DNA of 64,000 nt from Aurantibacter aestuarii (GCF_003008425.1 NZ_PXOQ01000019.1:1-64000); one strand, 5' to 3'. Positions 34,285 to 44,457 are shown, counted from the first letter of the stretch. Numbers and translations are program-made. Notes: a model not told the origin generated them from the letters alone.

Positions 34285-35388
34285 ATGCAAAAAACACTTC
34301 AAATAGTAATTTTTGATAATCCTTGTCCGCCAGATTATGGTGGCGTTATAGATGTGTTTTATAAAATAAAAGCTTTGAAAGCTTTAGGTGTAAGACTTAT
34401 ACTGCATGTTTTTTATTCTGAAAGAAATCAATTTACAGCGTTGGAGCAGTGGTGCGATATCTTGTACACTTATAAACGTAATAAATCATTTCTTCAGCAT
34501 TTTTCTATTTTACCTTATGCTGTAAAATCTAGAAGTTCGGAGCAATTACTAACTCAACTTAACAACAGTGATGCGCCAATTTTATTTGAATCACTCGTAA
34601 GTACTAGTGTTTTAAACTCTTCAAAATTAAAACAACAAAAATTGGTAAGAGCTCATAATATAGAACATCACTACAGTAAAGGGTTATTTAAAAGTGCCCA
34701 AAATTACATTCAAAAAACAGCCTTTTATATAGAGGCACTAAAACTAAAACGCTACGAATCTGTTTTGGATAATGCAGATGTTATTTTAAGTTTATCTGAT
34801 TTTGAAACAGAATACTTTAAACAGCATTATACTACTAGCGTTAAGTATTTAAAAATTTTTCAGGAGCATTCAAAAGTCATTAGTGAAAAAGGTAATGGTA
34901 CTTATGCCTTATACCATGGTGATTTAACTATAGCAGATAATATTAAATCCGCATTATTTTTAATAGACGTATTTTCAGAGTTGGAACATCCATTAATTAT
35001 AGCAGGAAGAATAATTCCAGATAGTATTACTCAAAAAGTATCAGGATTTAATCATATTAAGTGTGAGATTATAAAAGATCAATCCCATTTAAATCAACTA
35101 ATTAAAGAGGCGCATATAAATACATTGTATTCTTTTCAGAAATCTGGCACAAAACTAAAAGTGTTTACTGCTTTATTTAAAGGAAAACATTGCATCGTTA
35201 ATAAAAACATGATAGATGATGCTAATATTTTAAGTTGTTGTGAGCTAGCAGAAACGTTAGAATCGTATAGAGTTACGGTTAACAGATTGTTTCAAACCGA
35301 TTTTAAAATTGCAACTACACGTATAAAGGCTTTAGAATCTTACCATCCTGAAAATTTAGCAAAGCAATTAGTAGAGTTTATAAATTAA
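34285..35388 (+). CDS. GT-B glycosyltransferase, family 4-like
   Basis: 367 residues. N-terminal VIFDNPCPPDYGGVIDVFYKIKAL resembles the GGV acceptor motif of GT4/WsaF-like enzymes. KLVRAHNIEHHYSKGLF is typical of the mannosyltransferase group, then YALYHGDLTIADNIKSA, PLIIAGRII and NTLYSFQKSGTKLKVFTALFKGKHCIVN form the donor domain. The usual EX7E motif is weak, so activity is less sure. Ends 4 bp into the convergent ftsE gene. Last gene of the polysaccharide region. Confidence 0.8.
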   Translation: MQKTLQIVIFDNPCPPDYGGVIDVFYKIKALKALGVRLILHVFYSERNQFTALEQWCDILYTYKRNKSFLQHFSILPYAVKSRSSEQLLTQLNNSDAPILFESLVSTSVLNSSKLKQQKLVRAHNIEHHYSKGLFKSAQNYIQKTAFYIEALKLKRYESVLDNADVILSLSDFETEYFKQHYTTSVKYLKIFQEHSKVISEKGNGTYALYHGDLTIADNIKSALFLIDVFSELEHPLIIAGRIIPDSITQKVSGFNHIKCEIIKDQSHLNQLIKEAHINTLYSFQKSGTKLKVFTALFKGKHCIVNKNMIDDANILSCCELAETLESYRVTVNRLFQTDFKIATTRIKALESYHPENLAKQLVEFIN

Positions 35389-36068
35389 GATTTGCGTTGC
35401 ACCACTTCAAAAATACGGCTCTCGTCGCACTTTAAAGTTTTACTTGGGTATTTTAGTAACAGTGCATAATCGTGTGTTGCCATTAAAATGGTATTACCAT
35501 TTTTATTTAATTGCTGCAACACTTCCATAACTTCTACACTAGTTTGTGGATCTAAGTTTCCAGTTGGCTCGTCTGCAATAATTAATTCTGGATGGTTTAA
35601 TAACGCTCGTGCAATTGCAATACGTTGTTGCTCTCCACCAGAAAGTTCATGAGGGAATTTATAACTTTTACTTGCCATACCTACTTTTTCAAGACATTCG
35701 TTAATACGTTCGTCTATTTTAGCTTTCTCTTTCCAGCCAGTAGCTTTTAAAACAAATGCTAAATTATCGTAGACTTTTCGGTCGGATAATAATTGAAAAT
35801 CTTGAAACACCACTCCTAATTTTCGTCTTAAATACGGGATTTCTTTTTCCTTTAAAGTATCTAAATCAAATTCCACAATTTTGCCAACACCTTTTTTAAG
35901 CGGTAAATCGCCGTATAAGGTTTTCATAAAACTACTTTTTCCAGAACCCGTTTTACCAATTAAATAGACAAATTCGCCACGATTAACTTCTAAATTAACA
36001 TTAGAGATAATTAAATTATCACCTTGAAAAATTGACGCATCTTGAAGTTTTAAAATTGCTGTAGCCAT
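35385..36068 (-). CDS. ftsE: Cell-division ATP-binding protein FtsE (ABC ATPase)
   Basis: 227 residues. Walker A GKTGSGKSSFMK, Q-loop VFQDFQLL, ABC signature LSGGEQQR, Walker B LIIADEPTGNLD and the switch His in MATHDY. The close fit to FtsE (YLRRKLGVVFQDFQLL) supports the partner of FtsX that regulates septal peptidoglycan hydrolases. FtsX is not in the window. Divergent from the TPR gene by 144 bp. Confidence 0.92.
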   Translation of the reverse strand: MATAILKLQDASIFQGDNLIISNVNLEVNRGEFVYLIGKTGSGKSSFMKTLYGDLPLKKGVGKIVEFDLDTLKEKEIPYLRRKLGVVFQDFQLLSDRKVYDNLAFVLKATGWKEKAKIDERINECLEKVGMASKSYKFPHELSGGEQQRIAIARALLNHPELIIADEPTGNLDPQTSVEVMEVLQQLNKNGNTILMATHDYALLLKYPSKTLKCDESRIFEVVQRKS

Positions 36069-36183
36069 ATGTTGGGTTTTGTAAAATGTAAAAATTTACA
36101 GTAAAGTAAATACAAATTTTTAGTAAAGGTAAATAACAAAACAATTATAACATATTTCTAACGTTTAAAAATTAGGATTTAGA

Positions 36184-36191
36184 TATATTTG
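36184..36191 (+). promoter_or_regulatory. Promoter -7 box for the TPR gene at 36213
   Basis: TATATTTG fits TAnnTTTG, 21 bases before the ATG. Confidence 0.45.
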
Positions 36192-36212
36192 AACGAATTA
36201 AAACCTACCTGA

Positions 36213-39200
36213 ATGACTTTTAAAAAATGCCTGTTTTTTTTAATGGTTTGCTTTTTTGCTTTTAACCTTAAAGCACAACAAACTAAAATATTCTCACATA
36301 GTTTAGTAAGTTTTAAGAAAGCTGAAGATTTATATAAAAAGAAACAATACCAAACCGCTCAAAATTTATTTGGAAGAATAAAAAAAGACACAAAAGATTT
36401 TGAAGTAGAAAGCGACTGTGCCTATTACATTGCTAATTGTGCCGTAAGACTTAATCAGCAAAATGCCGATGTGTTAATGGAAGATTTTGTTCAAAATTAT
36501 CCTACTAGCACGAAACGTAATGCTGCATTTTTAAATGTAGCTACCTATTATTTTGAAAACGCAAATTATGCCTATGCACAAAAATGGTTTGAAAAGGTAG
36601 ATGAAAGTCGTTTAACCTCAAACCAACAGGAAACGTATAATTTTAGCAAAGGTTACACGGCATTTACTACTAAAAATTTTACTGAAGCGAAACGTTATTT
36701 AACTAAAGTTGAAAATTCGTCCACATATGGGTCACAAGCCAAATATTATTTGGGTTTTATGGCATATGAAGGAGATGATTATACCAGCGCCAATACTTAT
36801 TTCGACCAAGTAAGCGGAGAAGAAAAGTATAAAGAGAAGCTTACTTACTATCAGGCGGATTTAAATTTTAAACTAGGGAAGTTTGAAGAAGCTATAAAAT
36901 TAGCCAAAGCCCAATTAGATAAAAGCAACGCTAATGAAGTTTCAGAATTAAATAAAATTATAGGCGAAAGTTATTTCAACTTAAAAAATTATGAAGAAGC
37001 CTTACCGTACTTAAAAGCTTATAAAGGTAAAAATGGTAAATGGTCTAATACGGATTATTATCAGCTAGGCTACACATACTACAAACAAAAAGATTATACG
37101 AAAGCTGTTTCAGAATTTAATAAAATTATAAATGCAGACGACAAGGTTGCACAGAATGCCTATTACCATTTAGGGGAAAGTTACATCAATCTTAATAAAA
37201 AACAAGAAGCTCTAAATGCCTTTAGAACCGCTTCAAATATGATTTACGATGTTAAAATTCAGGAAGATGCGGCTCTAAACTATGCTAAATTAAGTTATGA
37301 AGTAGGAAACGTATATAAATCTGTTCCAGAAGTTTTAAATGATTTCTTAGAGAAATATCCTAATTCTCCTCACAAAGAACACATCGAAAATTTATTAATT
37401 GATTCTTACATCACCTCTAAAAACTATAAGGAGGCTTTAGTGGTTTTAAAAGGAAAAAATAGCTTTGAAAATAAAAAAGCTTACCAAAAAGTCGCTTTTT
37501 ACAGAGGTTTAGAATTATATAATGAGACTAATTATACCAAAGCAAAAGAGTTTTTTGAAGGTTCTTTAAAAGAGCAAATAGATGAATTGTACACCGCAAG
37601 AGCTACATTTTGGTTGGCGGAAACCAATTACAACACTTCAAATTTTAATGAGGCTTTAATTGGTTTTAAGCAATTTGAAACGAGTGGTAAATCTTCAGTG
37701 ACCCCAGAATTTGCACATTTAGATTACAATTTGGCTTACACTTATTTCAAACTGAAAGATTACGTGAAATCTTCAGCATCTTTTAAAAATTACATCTCAA
37801 AAAATCCTAAAGATGTAAACCGATTAAATGATGCTTATTTAAGATTGGCAGATGGTTATTTTGTAAGTAGCGATTATACCAATGCGATTTCTGCTTATAA
37901 CGAAGCCATCAAAATTGGTGCGTTAGAAAAAGACTATGCGGCATTCCAAAAAGCATTAAGTTACGGTTATATTGGTGATCAAACTAAAAAAATACAGCAG
38001 TTAGAACAATTCTTAGCAACTTATAAAGGTTCAAATTTACAGGACGATGCGCTATATACTTTAGCTAATGCTTATATAGATAATAATAGTACGGTTGAGG
38101 CAATGAAAACCTATTCTAAATTGGTTAATAGCTTTCCAGAAAGTCCTTTAGTGTCTAAAGCCTTATTACGTCAAGGTTTGTCGTACTATAATAAAAATGA
38201 TAATGCAGAAGCACTTTCAAAATTTAAGCAAATTGCCAAGCAATTCCCAGCAACACCAGAAGCCAATCAGGCTGTAGCAACAGCTAGACTTATTTATATA
38301 GATATGGGTCAGGTTAACGATTATGCGGCTTGGGTAAAAACTTTAGGATTTGTGCAGGTGTCTAATGCCGATTTAGATAATGCGACCTATCAGGCTGCCG
38401 AAAAACAATATCTAGATGCCAATGCTAAAGAGGCAATTAAACAATTTAATAACTATATCAATCAGTTTCCTAAAGGACTTCATGCTAAAGAGGCACATTT
38501 CTACTTGGCACAATTATATTATAAAGATAATTTAACAGAGAATGCTACGCCACATTTCGAGTATGTTGTAAATGCACCAAAAAGTGAATTTACAGAAGAA
38601 GCCTTGCTGCGTTTATCTCAAATTTACTTAGCGTCTAAAGATTACTGGAAAGCCATCCCGGTTTTAAAACGTTTGGAAGCAGAAGCTAACTTTTCTCAGA
38701 ACACACTTTTTGCACAATCTAATATTATGAAAGCTTATTACGAGCTTAAAAAATATCCGGAAGCCGATGCTTATGCCAATAAAGTTTTAGCCAATGCGAG
38801 TATTGATCAAAATATAAAAAACGATGCTAAAATAATTATAGCACGTTCGGCTTTAAAATTAAATGACAACCAAAAAGCACAACAAGCTTATGCGGAAGTG
38901 GAAAAAACGGCAACAGGAGAAACTGCTGCTGAAGCGTTGTATTACAACGCCTATTTTAAACATGAAGCGAAACAGTTTGAAGCTAGTAATGTGGTGACAC
39001 AAAAATTAGTAAAAGACTATTCGACCTATAAATACTATGGCGCAAAAGGTTTAATTGTGATGGCTAAAAATTTTAATGCTTTAGACGATGCATTTCAGTC
39101 AACTTATATTTTAGAAAGTGTTATTAAAAATTTCGCCACTTTTGAAGACGTGGTGCAAGAAGCTCAAGAGACGTTAAAGGCAATTAAAATAGAACAGGCC

Positions 39201-39230
39201 AAAACAAATTCTTCAGTTATACCAGACTAA
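36213..39230 (+). CDS. Large tetratricopeptide-repeat protein, exported
   Basis: 1005 residues. Signal peptide MTFKKCLFFLMVCFFAFNLKAQ (cleavage after residue 22), then TPR-type helical hairpins over almost the whole length. Clear units: SYFNLKNYEEALPYLKAYKG, LGYTYYKQKDYTKAVSEFNK, LGESYINLNKKQEALNAFR, RLADGYFVSSDYTNAISAYN, ARSALKLNDNQKAQQAYAE. Probably about twenty or more repeats. A periplasmic scaffold role is likely; the binding partner may be the next gene, 36 bp downstream. Conserved beside ftsE in related species from memory, which I cannot verify here. Confidence 0.85.
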   Translation: MTFKKCLFFLMVCFFAFNLKAQQTKIFSHSLVSFKKAEDLYKKKQYQTAQNLFGRIKKDTKDFEVESDCAYYIANCAVRLNQQNADVLMEDFVQNYPTSTKRNAAFLNVATYYFENANYAYAQKWFEKVDESRLTSNQQETYNFSKGYTAFTTKNFTEAKRYLTKVENSSTYGSQAKYYLGFMAYEGDDYTSANTYFDQVSGEEKYKEKLTYYQADLNFKLGKFEEAIKLAKAQLDKSNANEVSELNKIIGESYFNLKNYEEALPYLKAYKGKNGKWSNTDYYQLGYTYYKQKDYTKAVSEFNKIINADDKVAQNAYYHLGESYINLNKKQEALNAFRTASNMIYDVKIQEDAALNYAKLSYEVGNVYKSVPEVLNDFLEKYPNSPHKEHIENLLIDSYITSKNYKEALVVLKGKNSFENKKAYQKVAFYRGLELYNETNYTKAKEFFEGSLKEQIDELYTARATFWLAETNYNTSNFNEALIGFKQFETSGKSSVTPEFAHLDYNLAYTYFKLKDYVKSSASFKNYISKNPKDVNRLNDAYLRLADGYFVSSDYTNAISAYNEAIKIGALEKDYAAFQKALSYGYIGDQTKKIQQLEQFLATYKGSNLQDDALYTLANAYIDNNSTVEAMKTYSKLVNSFPESPLVSKALLRQGLSYYNKNDNAEALSKFKQIAKQFPATPEANQAVATARLIYIDMGQVNDYAAWVKTLGFVQVSNADLDNATYQAAEKQYLDANAKEAIKQFNNYINQFPKGLHAKEAHFYLAQLYYKDNLTENATPHFEYVVNAPKSEFTEEALLRLSQIYLASKDYWKAIPVLKRLEAEANFSQNTLFAQSNIMKAYYELKKYPEADAYANKVLANASIDQNIKNDAKIIIARSALKLNDNQKAQQAYAEVEKTATGETAAEALYYNAYFKHEAKQFEASNVVTQKLVKDYSTYKYYGAKGLIVMAKNFNALDDAFQSTYILESVIKNFATFEDVVQEAQETLKAIKIEQAKTNSSVIPD

Positions 39231-39266
39231 TTTTTTTAAAATAATTCATTAGAGATATTTCAATTT

Positions 39267-40994
39267 ATGTTTAAGATAAGATATAGTTTATTCATTATTT
39301 TTTGTGTTTTAAGTCACTCGCTTTTGGCACAGGAGCGTCAGCAAGACACACTTAAAACAGATGTTATAGATGTGGTAAAACCTTACACGCCAAGCATTAG
39401 TGACGCTTTTAAAATAAAAGAACAACCTAATTTAAATGATGATACTGTTAATGAAAAAAAGGCAATAGATTATACCATATTTTCATTTCCTGTAGCGTCA
39501 ACATTTACACCAGCTAAAGGTAAAGCCGCAGTAATTGATAAAGCCAAGAAAGAATTGTTGTACGATAATTATGCAAATATAGGTTTAGGTACCAATACCA
39601 CTATTTTAGGAGAAGTGTATTTAAACCATAAAATTGGACGTAACCAAAATATTGGTACTTACTTATCTCACTTATCATCGCAAGTTGGCGTAGATGATGT
39701 ATTAAGAGATACCGATTTTTCGGACTCTAAAATAGACTTAAACTATAAAGATCGCGCCAAGAATTATACCTTTCAATTAAATACAGGGTTCGAGTTTAAA
39801 AGCAATAACTGGTATGGTTTGCAACAACCTTTATTTACACAAGAAAATGCAGATTCTTTAGATGTTAGTCAATCTTATAACAACGCTTACCTTAAAGGAA
39901 CTGTAAGTTTTGAAAATAGTGTTTTAAAATCTGGAGATATTTTATTCCGACGTTTTGCCGATAAATTAGATTCCGCAGAAAACCGATTTTTTGCTGAAAC
40001 GGAAGCTGAATTTGAAATTTTAGAAAGTCCAATCACTTTAGGTTTGTATGTTGATTATTTATCAGGACAATTTGAGCGCAATTATTTTACAGATGAAGCG
40101 GTAAACTATGGAAATATTCAGGTAGGTTTAATGCCAACTTATACGTTTTTTACAGATGATTTATTGGTGAATATAGGACTTAAAACGGTTTATGCTAATG
40201 ATACCGAGTTTGGAAAAAGTAAATTCTTTATTTATCCTAATGTAAAAGCAACATATAATTTGGTAGAACAATATGTGTCTGCTTTTGCAGGTTTAACAGG
40301 AGAATTACAACAAAATTCTTATTATGGTTTTGTAGAGGAAAATCAGTTTGTTTCTCCAGATTTATTTATCACACCAAGCGACCAGCAATATAAAGCTTAT
40401 GGAGGTCTAAGAGGTAAAGTAACAAACAGTACGAGCTATCAAATAGATGCCAGTTATTCTAATACAGAAACTATGGCATTATTTAAAAACAACACCATAA
40501 CGGCATCAAACCGTCCTTATTCTTACGGAAACTCTTTTGGAGTGGTTTACGATAATGTATCGACCTTAACTTTTGGTGGACGTCTGGATTTCGATTTTAA
40601 CCAAAAGATTAATTTGGGAGTAAAAGGAACGTATTATTCTTATAAAACCACTTTTGAAGAAGAAGCTTGGAATTTGCCTAACATAGATATTGCAGCATTT
40701 TTGGATTATAAAATTAATGACAAGTTTACTGCAGGAGCAAGTTTGTTTTTTGTTGGCGAGCGTAAGGATGAATTAACTTTAGACAGCACAAGGTTTCCTA
40801 TTACAGACTCTGAAGTAATTAATTTAGATGCTTACATAGACTTAAATGCTTACGTGGATTATCAGATTAATAATCAGTTTTCGGCTTATTTTAAAGCATT
40901 AAATGTTGTGGCTAATCAGTATGAAAAATGGCAAAACACACCGGTACAAGGCTTTCAGGTTTTAGTTGGTGCCACCTATAAATTTAATTTTTAA
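39267..40994 (+). CDS. Predicted outer-membrane beta-barrel protein
   Basis: 575 residues. Signal peptide MFKIRYSLFIIFCVLSHSLLAQ. A short plug-like N-terminal tail (DVIDVVKPYTPSISDAFKIKEQPNL), then a long strand-rich region: TTILGEVYLNHKIGRNQNIGTYL, YTFQLNTGFEFKSNNWYG, INLGVKGTYYSYKTTF, ending FQVLVGATYKFNF with a C-terminal phenylalanine, as in barrels inserted by BAM. No TonB-box or complete TBDT plug seen, so TBDT is less likely. Probably co-transcribed with the TPR protein. Confidence 0.75.
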   Translation: MFKIRYSLFIIFCVLSHSLLAQERQQDTLKTDVIDVVKPYTPSISDAFKIKEQPNLNDDTVNEKKAIDYTIFSFPVASTFTPAKGKAAVIDKAKKELLYDNYANIGLGTNTTILGEVYLNHKIGRNQNIGTYLSHLSSQVGVDDVLRDTDFSDSKIDLNYKDRAKNYTFQLNTGFEFKSNNWYGLQQPLFTQENADSLDVSQSYNNAYLKGTVSFENSVLKSGDILFRRFADKLDSAENRFFAETEAEFEILESPITLGLYVDYLSGQFERNYFTDEAVNYGNIQVGLMPTYTFFTDDLLVNIGLKTVYANDTEFGKSKFFIYPNVKATYNLVEQYVSAFAGLTGELQQNSYYGFVEENQFVSPDLFITPSDQQYKAYGGLRGKVTNSTSYQIDASYSNTETMALFKNNTITASNRPYSYGNSFGVVYDNVSTLTFGGRLDFDFNQKINLGVKGTYYSYKTTFEEEAWNLPNIDIAAFLDYKINDKFTAGASLFFVGERKDELTLDSTRFPITDSEVINLDAYIDLNAYVDYQINNQFSAYFKALNVVANQYEKWQNTPVQGFQVLVGATYKFNF

Positions 40995-41070
40995 GGGATT
41001 ATGACGCAACCTTTTAAAATTTGTTGCATCTAATAGATATATTATAAGGTTCTGCCATAAACCTCATAAT

Positions 41071-41112
41071 AAAAAACCTTAAGGCTTTCCCCAAAGTTTT
41101 AAGGTTTTTTTC
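41071..41112. terminator. Bidirectional terminator
   Basis: Arms AAAAAACCTTAA/TTAAGGTTTTTT, inner CTTT-CCCC-AAAG, with A- and T-runs, 77 bases after the beta-barrel gene. Confidence 0.8.
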
Positions 41113-41172
41113 TGCCTGCTTATCTCAACAATATTGGCTATTTTAGCTATACTAATTTTAGAATATATCAGG

Positions 41173-42795
41173 ATGTACAGAATTTTAATAGTGTTATTGC
41201 TTTTAGTGGTTTCGTGTAAGGAGTCAAAAACAAACGTCGATCTTATCGTTATAAATGCACAAGCCTATTTGGTTAACGCATCTTTTGATACTGCTGAAGC
41301 ATTTGCGGTTAAAGATGGTAAATTTCTGGAGATAGGAAGCAGCAAATATATTCAAGATACTTATGAATCTTCACAAATTATCGATGCTAAAAATAAAACC
41401 ATATTACCGGGTTTAATAGATGCACATTGTCATTTCTATGGATTGGGTTTAAATCAGCTACAAGTCGATTTAGTAGGAACAACAAGTTTTGAAGAGGTTA
41501 TCGAGCGAGTAAAAATATTTCAAAAAAACAAAAAAGCTAATTTTATTATCGGTCGTGGCTGGGACCAAAACGATTGGGCCGTTCAAGAATTTCCAAATAA
41601 AAAGATATTAGATAGTTTGTTTCCAGGGACACCTGTGGCGCTAACCAGAGTAGATGGTCATGCCATGTTATGTAATACCGCAGCTTTAAAAGTGGCAGGA
41701 ATAACTCTAGAGACTAAAGCTGAAGGTGGCGAAATTTTAGTTGAAAACAATCAGTTAACCGGTGTTTTAATAGATAACCCGATGGAACTAGTAGAAGCTG
41801 TTTTTCCTAAACCAAGCAAAAAGATGCAAATCACAGCCTTAAACGATGCTCAGCACATTTGCACGAGCTTAGGTTTAACTACCGTAAGCGATGCAGGTTT
41901 GGACCAGCAAGTTATAGAATTAATAGACAGTTTACAGCAAGCAAATGTTTTAGACATGCGTATTTATGCCATGATTAGTAATAAGAAGGAAAACTTAGAT
42001 TATTATTTAACAAAAGGTAAAATTAAAACACCACGATTAAATGTGCAATCGGTTAAAGTTTATGCCGATGGTGCTTTGGGTTCACGTGGTGCAGCTTTAA
42101 AAGAAAGTTATAGCGATAAGCATAATCACTTTGGTGCTTTGGTAATTGGTGTGGAAGATTATAAAACCTTGGCACAACGTATTGCAAATTCCGATTACCA
42201 GATGAACACGCATGCTATTGGAGATTCTGCCAATAGGTTTGTGTTACAAACGTATAATAAAGTGTTACAAGACAAAGAAAACCGACGTTGGCGTGTGGAA
42301 CATGCTCAGGTGATTACCGACAACGATTTTGAATATTTTAAAAATGATAATATTATTCCGTCTATCCAGCCAACACACGCTACAAGCGACATGTATTGGG
42401 CAGAAGACCGCTTAGGTGCACAGCGCGTAAAAGGTGCTTATGCATATAAAACCTTATTGGAAATTAGCGGTAAGGTTGCTTTAGGAACCGATTTTCCTGT
42501 CGAGCAAGTAAACCCGTTTTTAACATTTTACGCAGCTGTATCTAGAAAAGATACTAAAGGTTATCCTGAAAATGGCTTTAATATAAGAGATGGTTTAACT
42601 CGAGAGGAAACCTTAAAAGGTATGACCATTTGGGCAGCCTACTCTAATTTTGAAGATGAAGAAAAAGGAAGTATTGAAACTGGTAAATATGCCGATTTTA
42701 TAATTCTGGATCGAGATATTATGACTGTAGAGATTAACCAGGTTCCGGAAACCAAAGTACTATCTACGTTTATTAATGGAAAGAAGGTGCATTAA
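41173..42795 (+). CDS. Amidohydrolase family lipoprotein (YtcJ-like)
   Basis: 540 residues from the ATG at 41173; a TTG 13 codons upstream would put residues before the signal peptide. Signal MYRILIVLLLLVVSC with lipobox VVSC, so membrane-anchored. Metal-dependent amidohydrolase: LPGLIDAHCHFYG (HxH metal site), GRGWDQNDWA, ALTRVDGHAML, VYADGALGSRGAAL, MNTHAIGDSANRF, WRVEHAQVI and GTDFPVE. YtcJ-like enzymes act on amide- or imide-type small molecules; the substrate is not known. Alone between a terminator and a CDF gene. Confidence 0.88.
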   Translation: MYRILIVLLLLVVSCKESKTNVDLIVINAQAYLVNASFDTAEAFAVKDGKFLEIGSSKYIQDTYESSQIIDAKNKTILPGLIDAHCHFYGLGLNQLQVDLVGTTSFEEVIERVKIFQKNKKANFIIGRGWDQNDWAVQEFPNKKILDSLFPGTPVALTRVDGHAMLCNTAALKVAGITLETKAEGGEILVENNQLTGVLIDNPMELVEAVFPKPSKKMQITALNDAQHICTSLGLTTVSDAGLDQQVIELIDSLQQANVLDMRIYAMISNKKENLDYYLTKGKIKTPRLNVQSVKVYADGALGSRGAALKESYSDKHNHFGALVIGVEDYKTLAQRIANSDYQMNTHAIGDSANRFVLQTYNKVLQDKENRRWRVEHAQVITDNDFEYFKNDNIIPSIQPTHATSDMYWAEDRLGAQRVKGAYAYKTLLEISGKVALGTDFPVEQVNPFLTFYAAVSRKDTKGYPENGFNIRDGLTREETLKGMTIWAAYSNFEDEEKGSIETGKYADFIILDRDIMTVEINQVPETKVLSTFINGKKVH

Positions 42796-42857
42796 ATACT
42801 AAAGCTGAATAGTTTTGATTCATATACCATAAGTTATTTTTAAAACAGAGAATTTAA

Positions 42858-43652
42858 GTGAAAAAGACCATATTTGAAATTACTAAAATGGACTGTCCGT
42901 CTGAAGAAAATTTAATTCGAATGAAACTGGACGGAATTTCGAGTATTGTAAATTTGGACTTTGATATTCCAAATAGAACATTGACTGTTTTCCACACAGG
43001 AGAGAGTTTTCTCATCGAAAAATCACTGTTAGAACTTAATTTAGGCGCAAAGAAGATCTCTACAGGAGAAACTAATCAAACGGATTTTAAAGAAAACGAA
43101 AATCAGAAAAAACTACTTTGGATGGTACTTGCAATAAACTTTGTTTTTTTTGTTATTGAAATGACAACAGGTGTTTTTTCAAAATCTATGGGTCTCGTAG
43201 CCGACAGCCTAGACATGCTTGCCGACAGTTTTGTGTATGGCATAAGTTTGTTTGCGGTTGGTGGAACTTTAATTAAGAAAAAACGTATAGCCAAACTTGC
43301 TGGATATTTTCAAATTATTCTAGCAATTATTGGGTTTTTAGAAGTTCTAAGACGCTTTTTTGGCGAAGAGAAACTCCCAAATTTTTCAACGATGATTGTT
43401 GTTTCTATTTTAGCGTTAATAGCAAATGGGATTTGTCTTTATATTTTACAAAAATCAAAAAGTAAAAAAGAAGCACACATGAAAGCCAGCATGATTTTTA
43501 CTTCCAATGATGTAATTATTAATTTAGGTGTCATAATTGCCGGGGTTTTGGTAAGCTGGCTGCAAAGTAGTAAGCCAGATTTGATTATAGGAACCATTGT
43601 TTTTGTATTGGTTGTACAAGGAGCAATGCGTATTCTTAAATTAAGTAAGTGA
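42858..43652 (+). CDS. Cation diffusion facilitator (CDF) transporter with N-terminal metal-binding-like domain
   Basis: 264 residues. Residues 1-75 form a ferredoxin-like (HMA-type) domain with TKMDCPSEENLIRMKL, keeping one cysteine of the usual CxxC. Then a membrane part with the CDF motif SLDMLADSFVYGISLF (metal site in helix 2) and ASMIFTSNDVIINLGVIIAG (second metal site in helix 5, D in TSNDV). Six helices; no C-terminal cytosolic domain, so shorter than classical CDF. GTG start at 42858. Metal not known. Confidence 0.8.
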   Translation: MKKTIFEITKMDCPSEENLIRMKLDGISSIVNLDFDIPNRTLTVFHTGESFLIEKSLLELNLGAKKISTGETNQTDFKENENQKKLLWMVLAINFVFFVIEMTTGVFSKSMGLVADSLDMLADSFVYGISLFAVGGTLIKKKRIAKLAGYFQIILAIIGFLEVLRRFFGEEKLPNFSTMIVVSILALIANGICLYILQKSKSKKEAHMKASMIFTSNDVIINLGVIIAGVLVSWLQSSKPDLIIGTIVFVLVVQGAMRILKLSK

Positions 43653-43718
43653 CCAGTTAAATTATTTGTATAAGGTAATAACTTATAAAGCTGACCTTAT
43701 CTAAGGTGATAAATAAAA

Positions 43719-44423
43719 TTATGCGTTAAGGCTAAGCTTAGCTAAATAATCGAAATGTTGGCCTTCTAGTATTAATTCGCAATTAAGCCCTGCAGCTTTA
43801 CAAGCGGTTAGTAAGGTATTAAAGTCCAAGTACAACCATTTCATAGGTGTTTCATTTTCGCCTTTATAACTTAGGAAATAATCCAATTCGCCATAATAAC
43901 TGGCATTGGTGTCTATCCAAAAGCCGCCATCATCATCTTCGTACATGTATTTAATGTCGCTGGAGTCTATTAAAATTTGTCCGTTTTCATTTAAAAGCGA
44001 TTTTAAATGTCTTAAATAGTGTGGTACATCATTTAAAGTTTGAAAAATTCCCGTACCATTCATTAACAATAAAATGGTGTCGTAAGTACCTGTCTCATCT
44101 AAAAGCGCGTGGTTTTCAGCATTTAATACACCTCGTTTTTTTGCCACTTCAATTGCACCTTTAGAGCTGTCAATTGCTTTTACTTTTAATCCTTTTTCTT
44201 GTAAATACAAGCTGTGCAGACCAGAACCACAGCCCACATCTAAAATATCTCCTTGACATAATTTTAAAGCCTTTTGCTCTAAAATTGGCAAGTCATTATA
44301 ACTTCTGAATAAATAGGGAAGTGGTAATTCATCTTCATCAGAAATCTGGGTTGAGGTGATGATATCTTCCGTGTAATTTCCATGATAAAAATCTAATAAT
44401 GCTTTACCAAATATATCTTTCAT
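43719..44423 (-). CDS. Class I SAM-dependent methyltransferase
   Basis: 234 residues. Motif I DILDVGCGSGLHSLYL near residue 60, then VKAIDSSKGAIEVAKKRGVL (acidic motif II), TILLLMNGTGIFQTL (motif III area) and NENGQILIDSSDIK. The C-terminal beta region is of the small-molecule type. Substrate unknown. Divergent from the YkgJ-like gene with a 46 bp gap. Confidence 0.85.
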   Translation of the reverse strand: MKDIFGKALLDFYHGNYTEDIITSTQISDEDELPLPYLFRSYNDLPILEQKALKLCQGDILDVGCGSGLHSLYLQEKGLKVKAIDSSKGAIEVAKKRGVLNAENHALLDETGTYDTILLLMNGTGIFQTLNDVPHYLRHLKSLLNENGQILIDSSDIKYMYEDDDGGFWIDTNASYYGELDYFLSYKGENETPMKWLYLDFNTLLTACKAAGLNCELILEGQHFDYLAKLSLNA

Positions 44424-44457
44424 TGTAAGAGGTGATTTTAAAAATAAATTAAAGTTC

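Noticed and set aside
43670-43700. Terminator hairpin after the CDF gene (ATAAGGT/ACCTTAT)
   Set aside because: Long 17-nt loop and no T-run; a chance match in AT-rich DNA is more likely.
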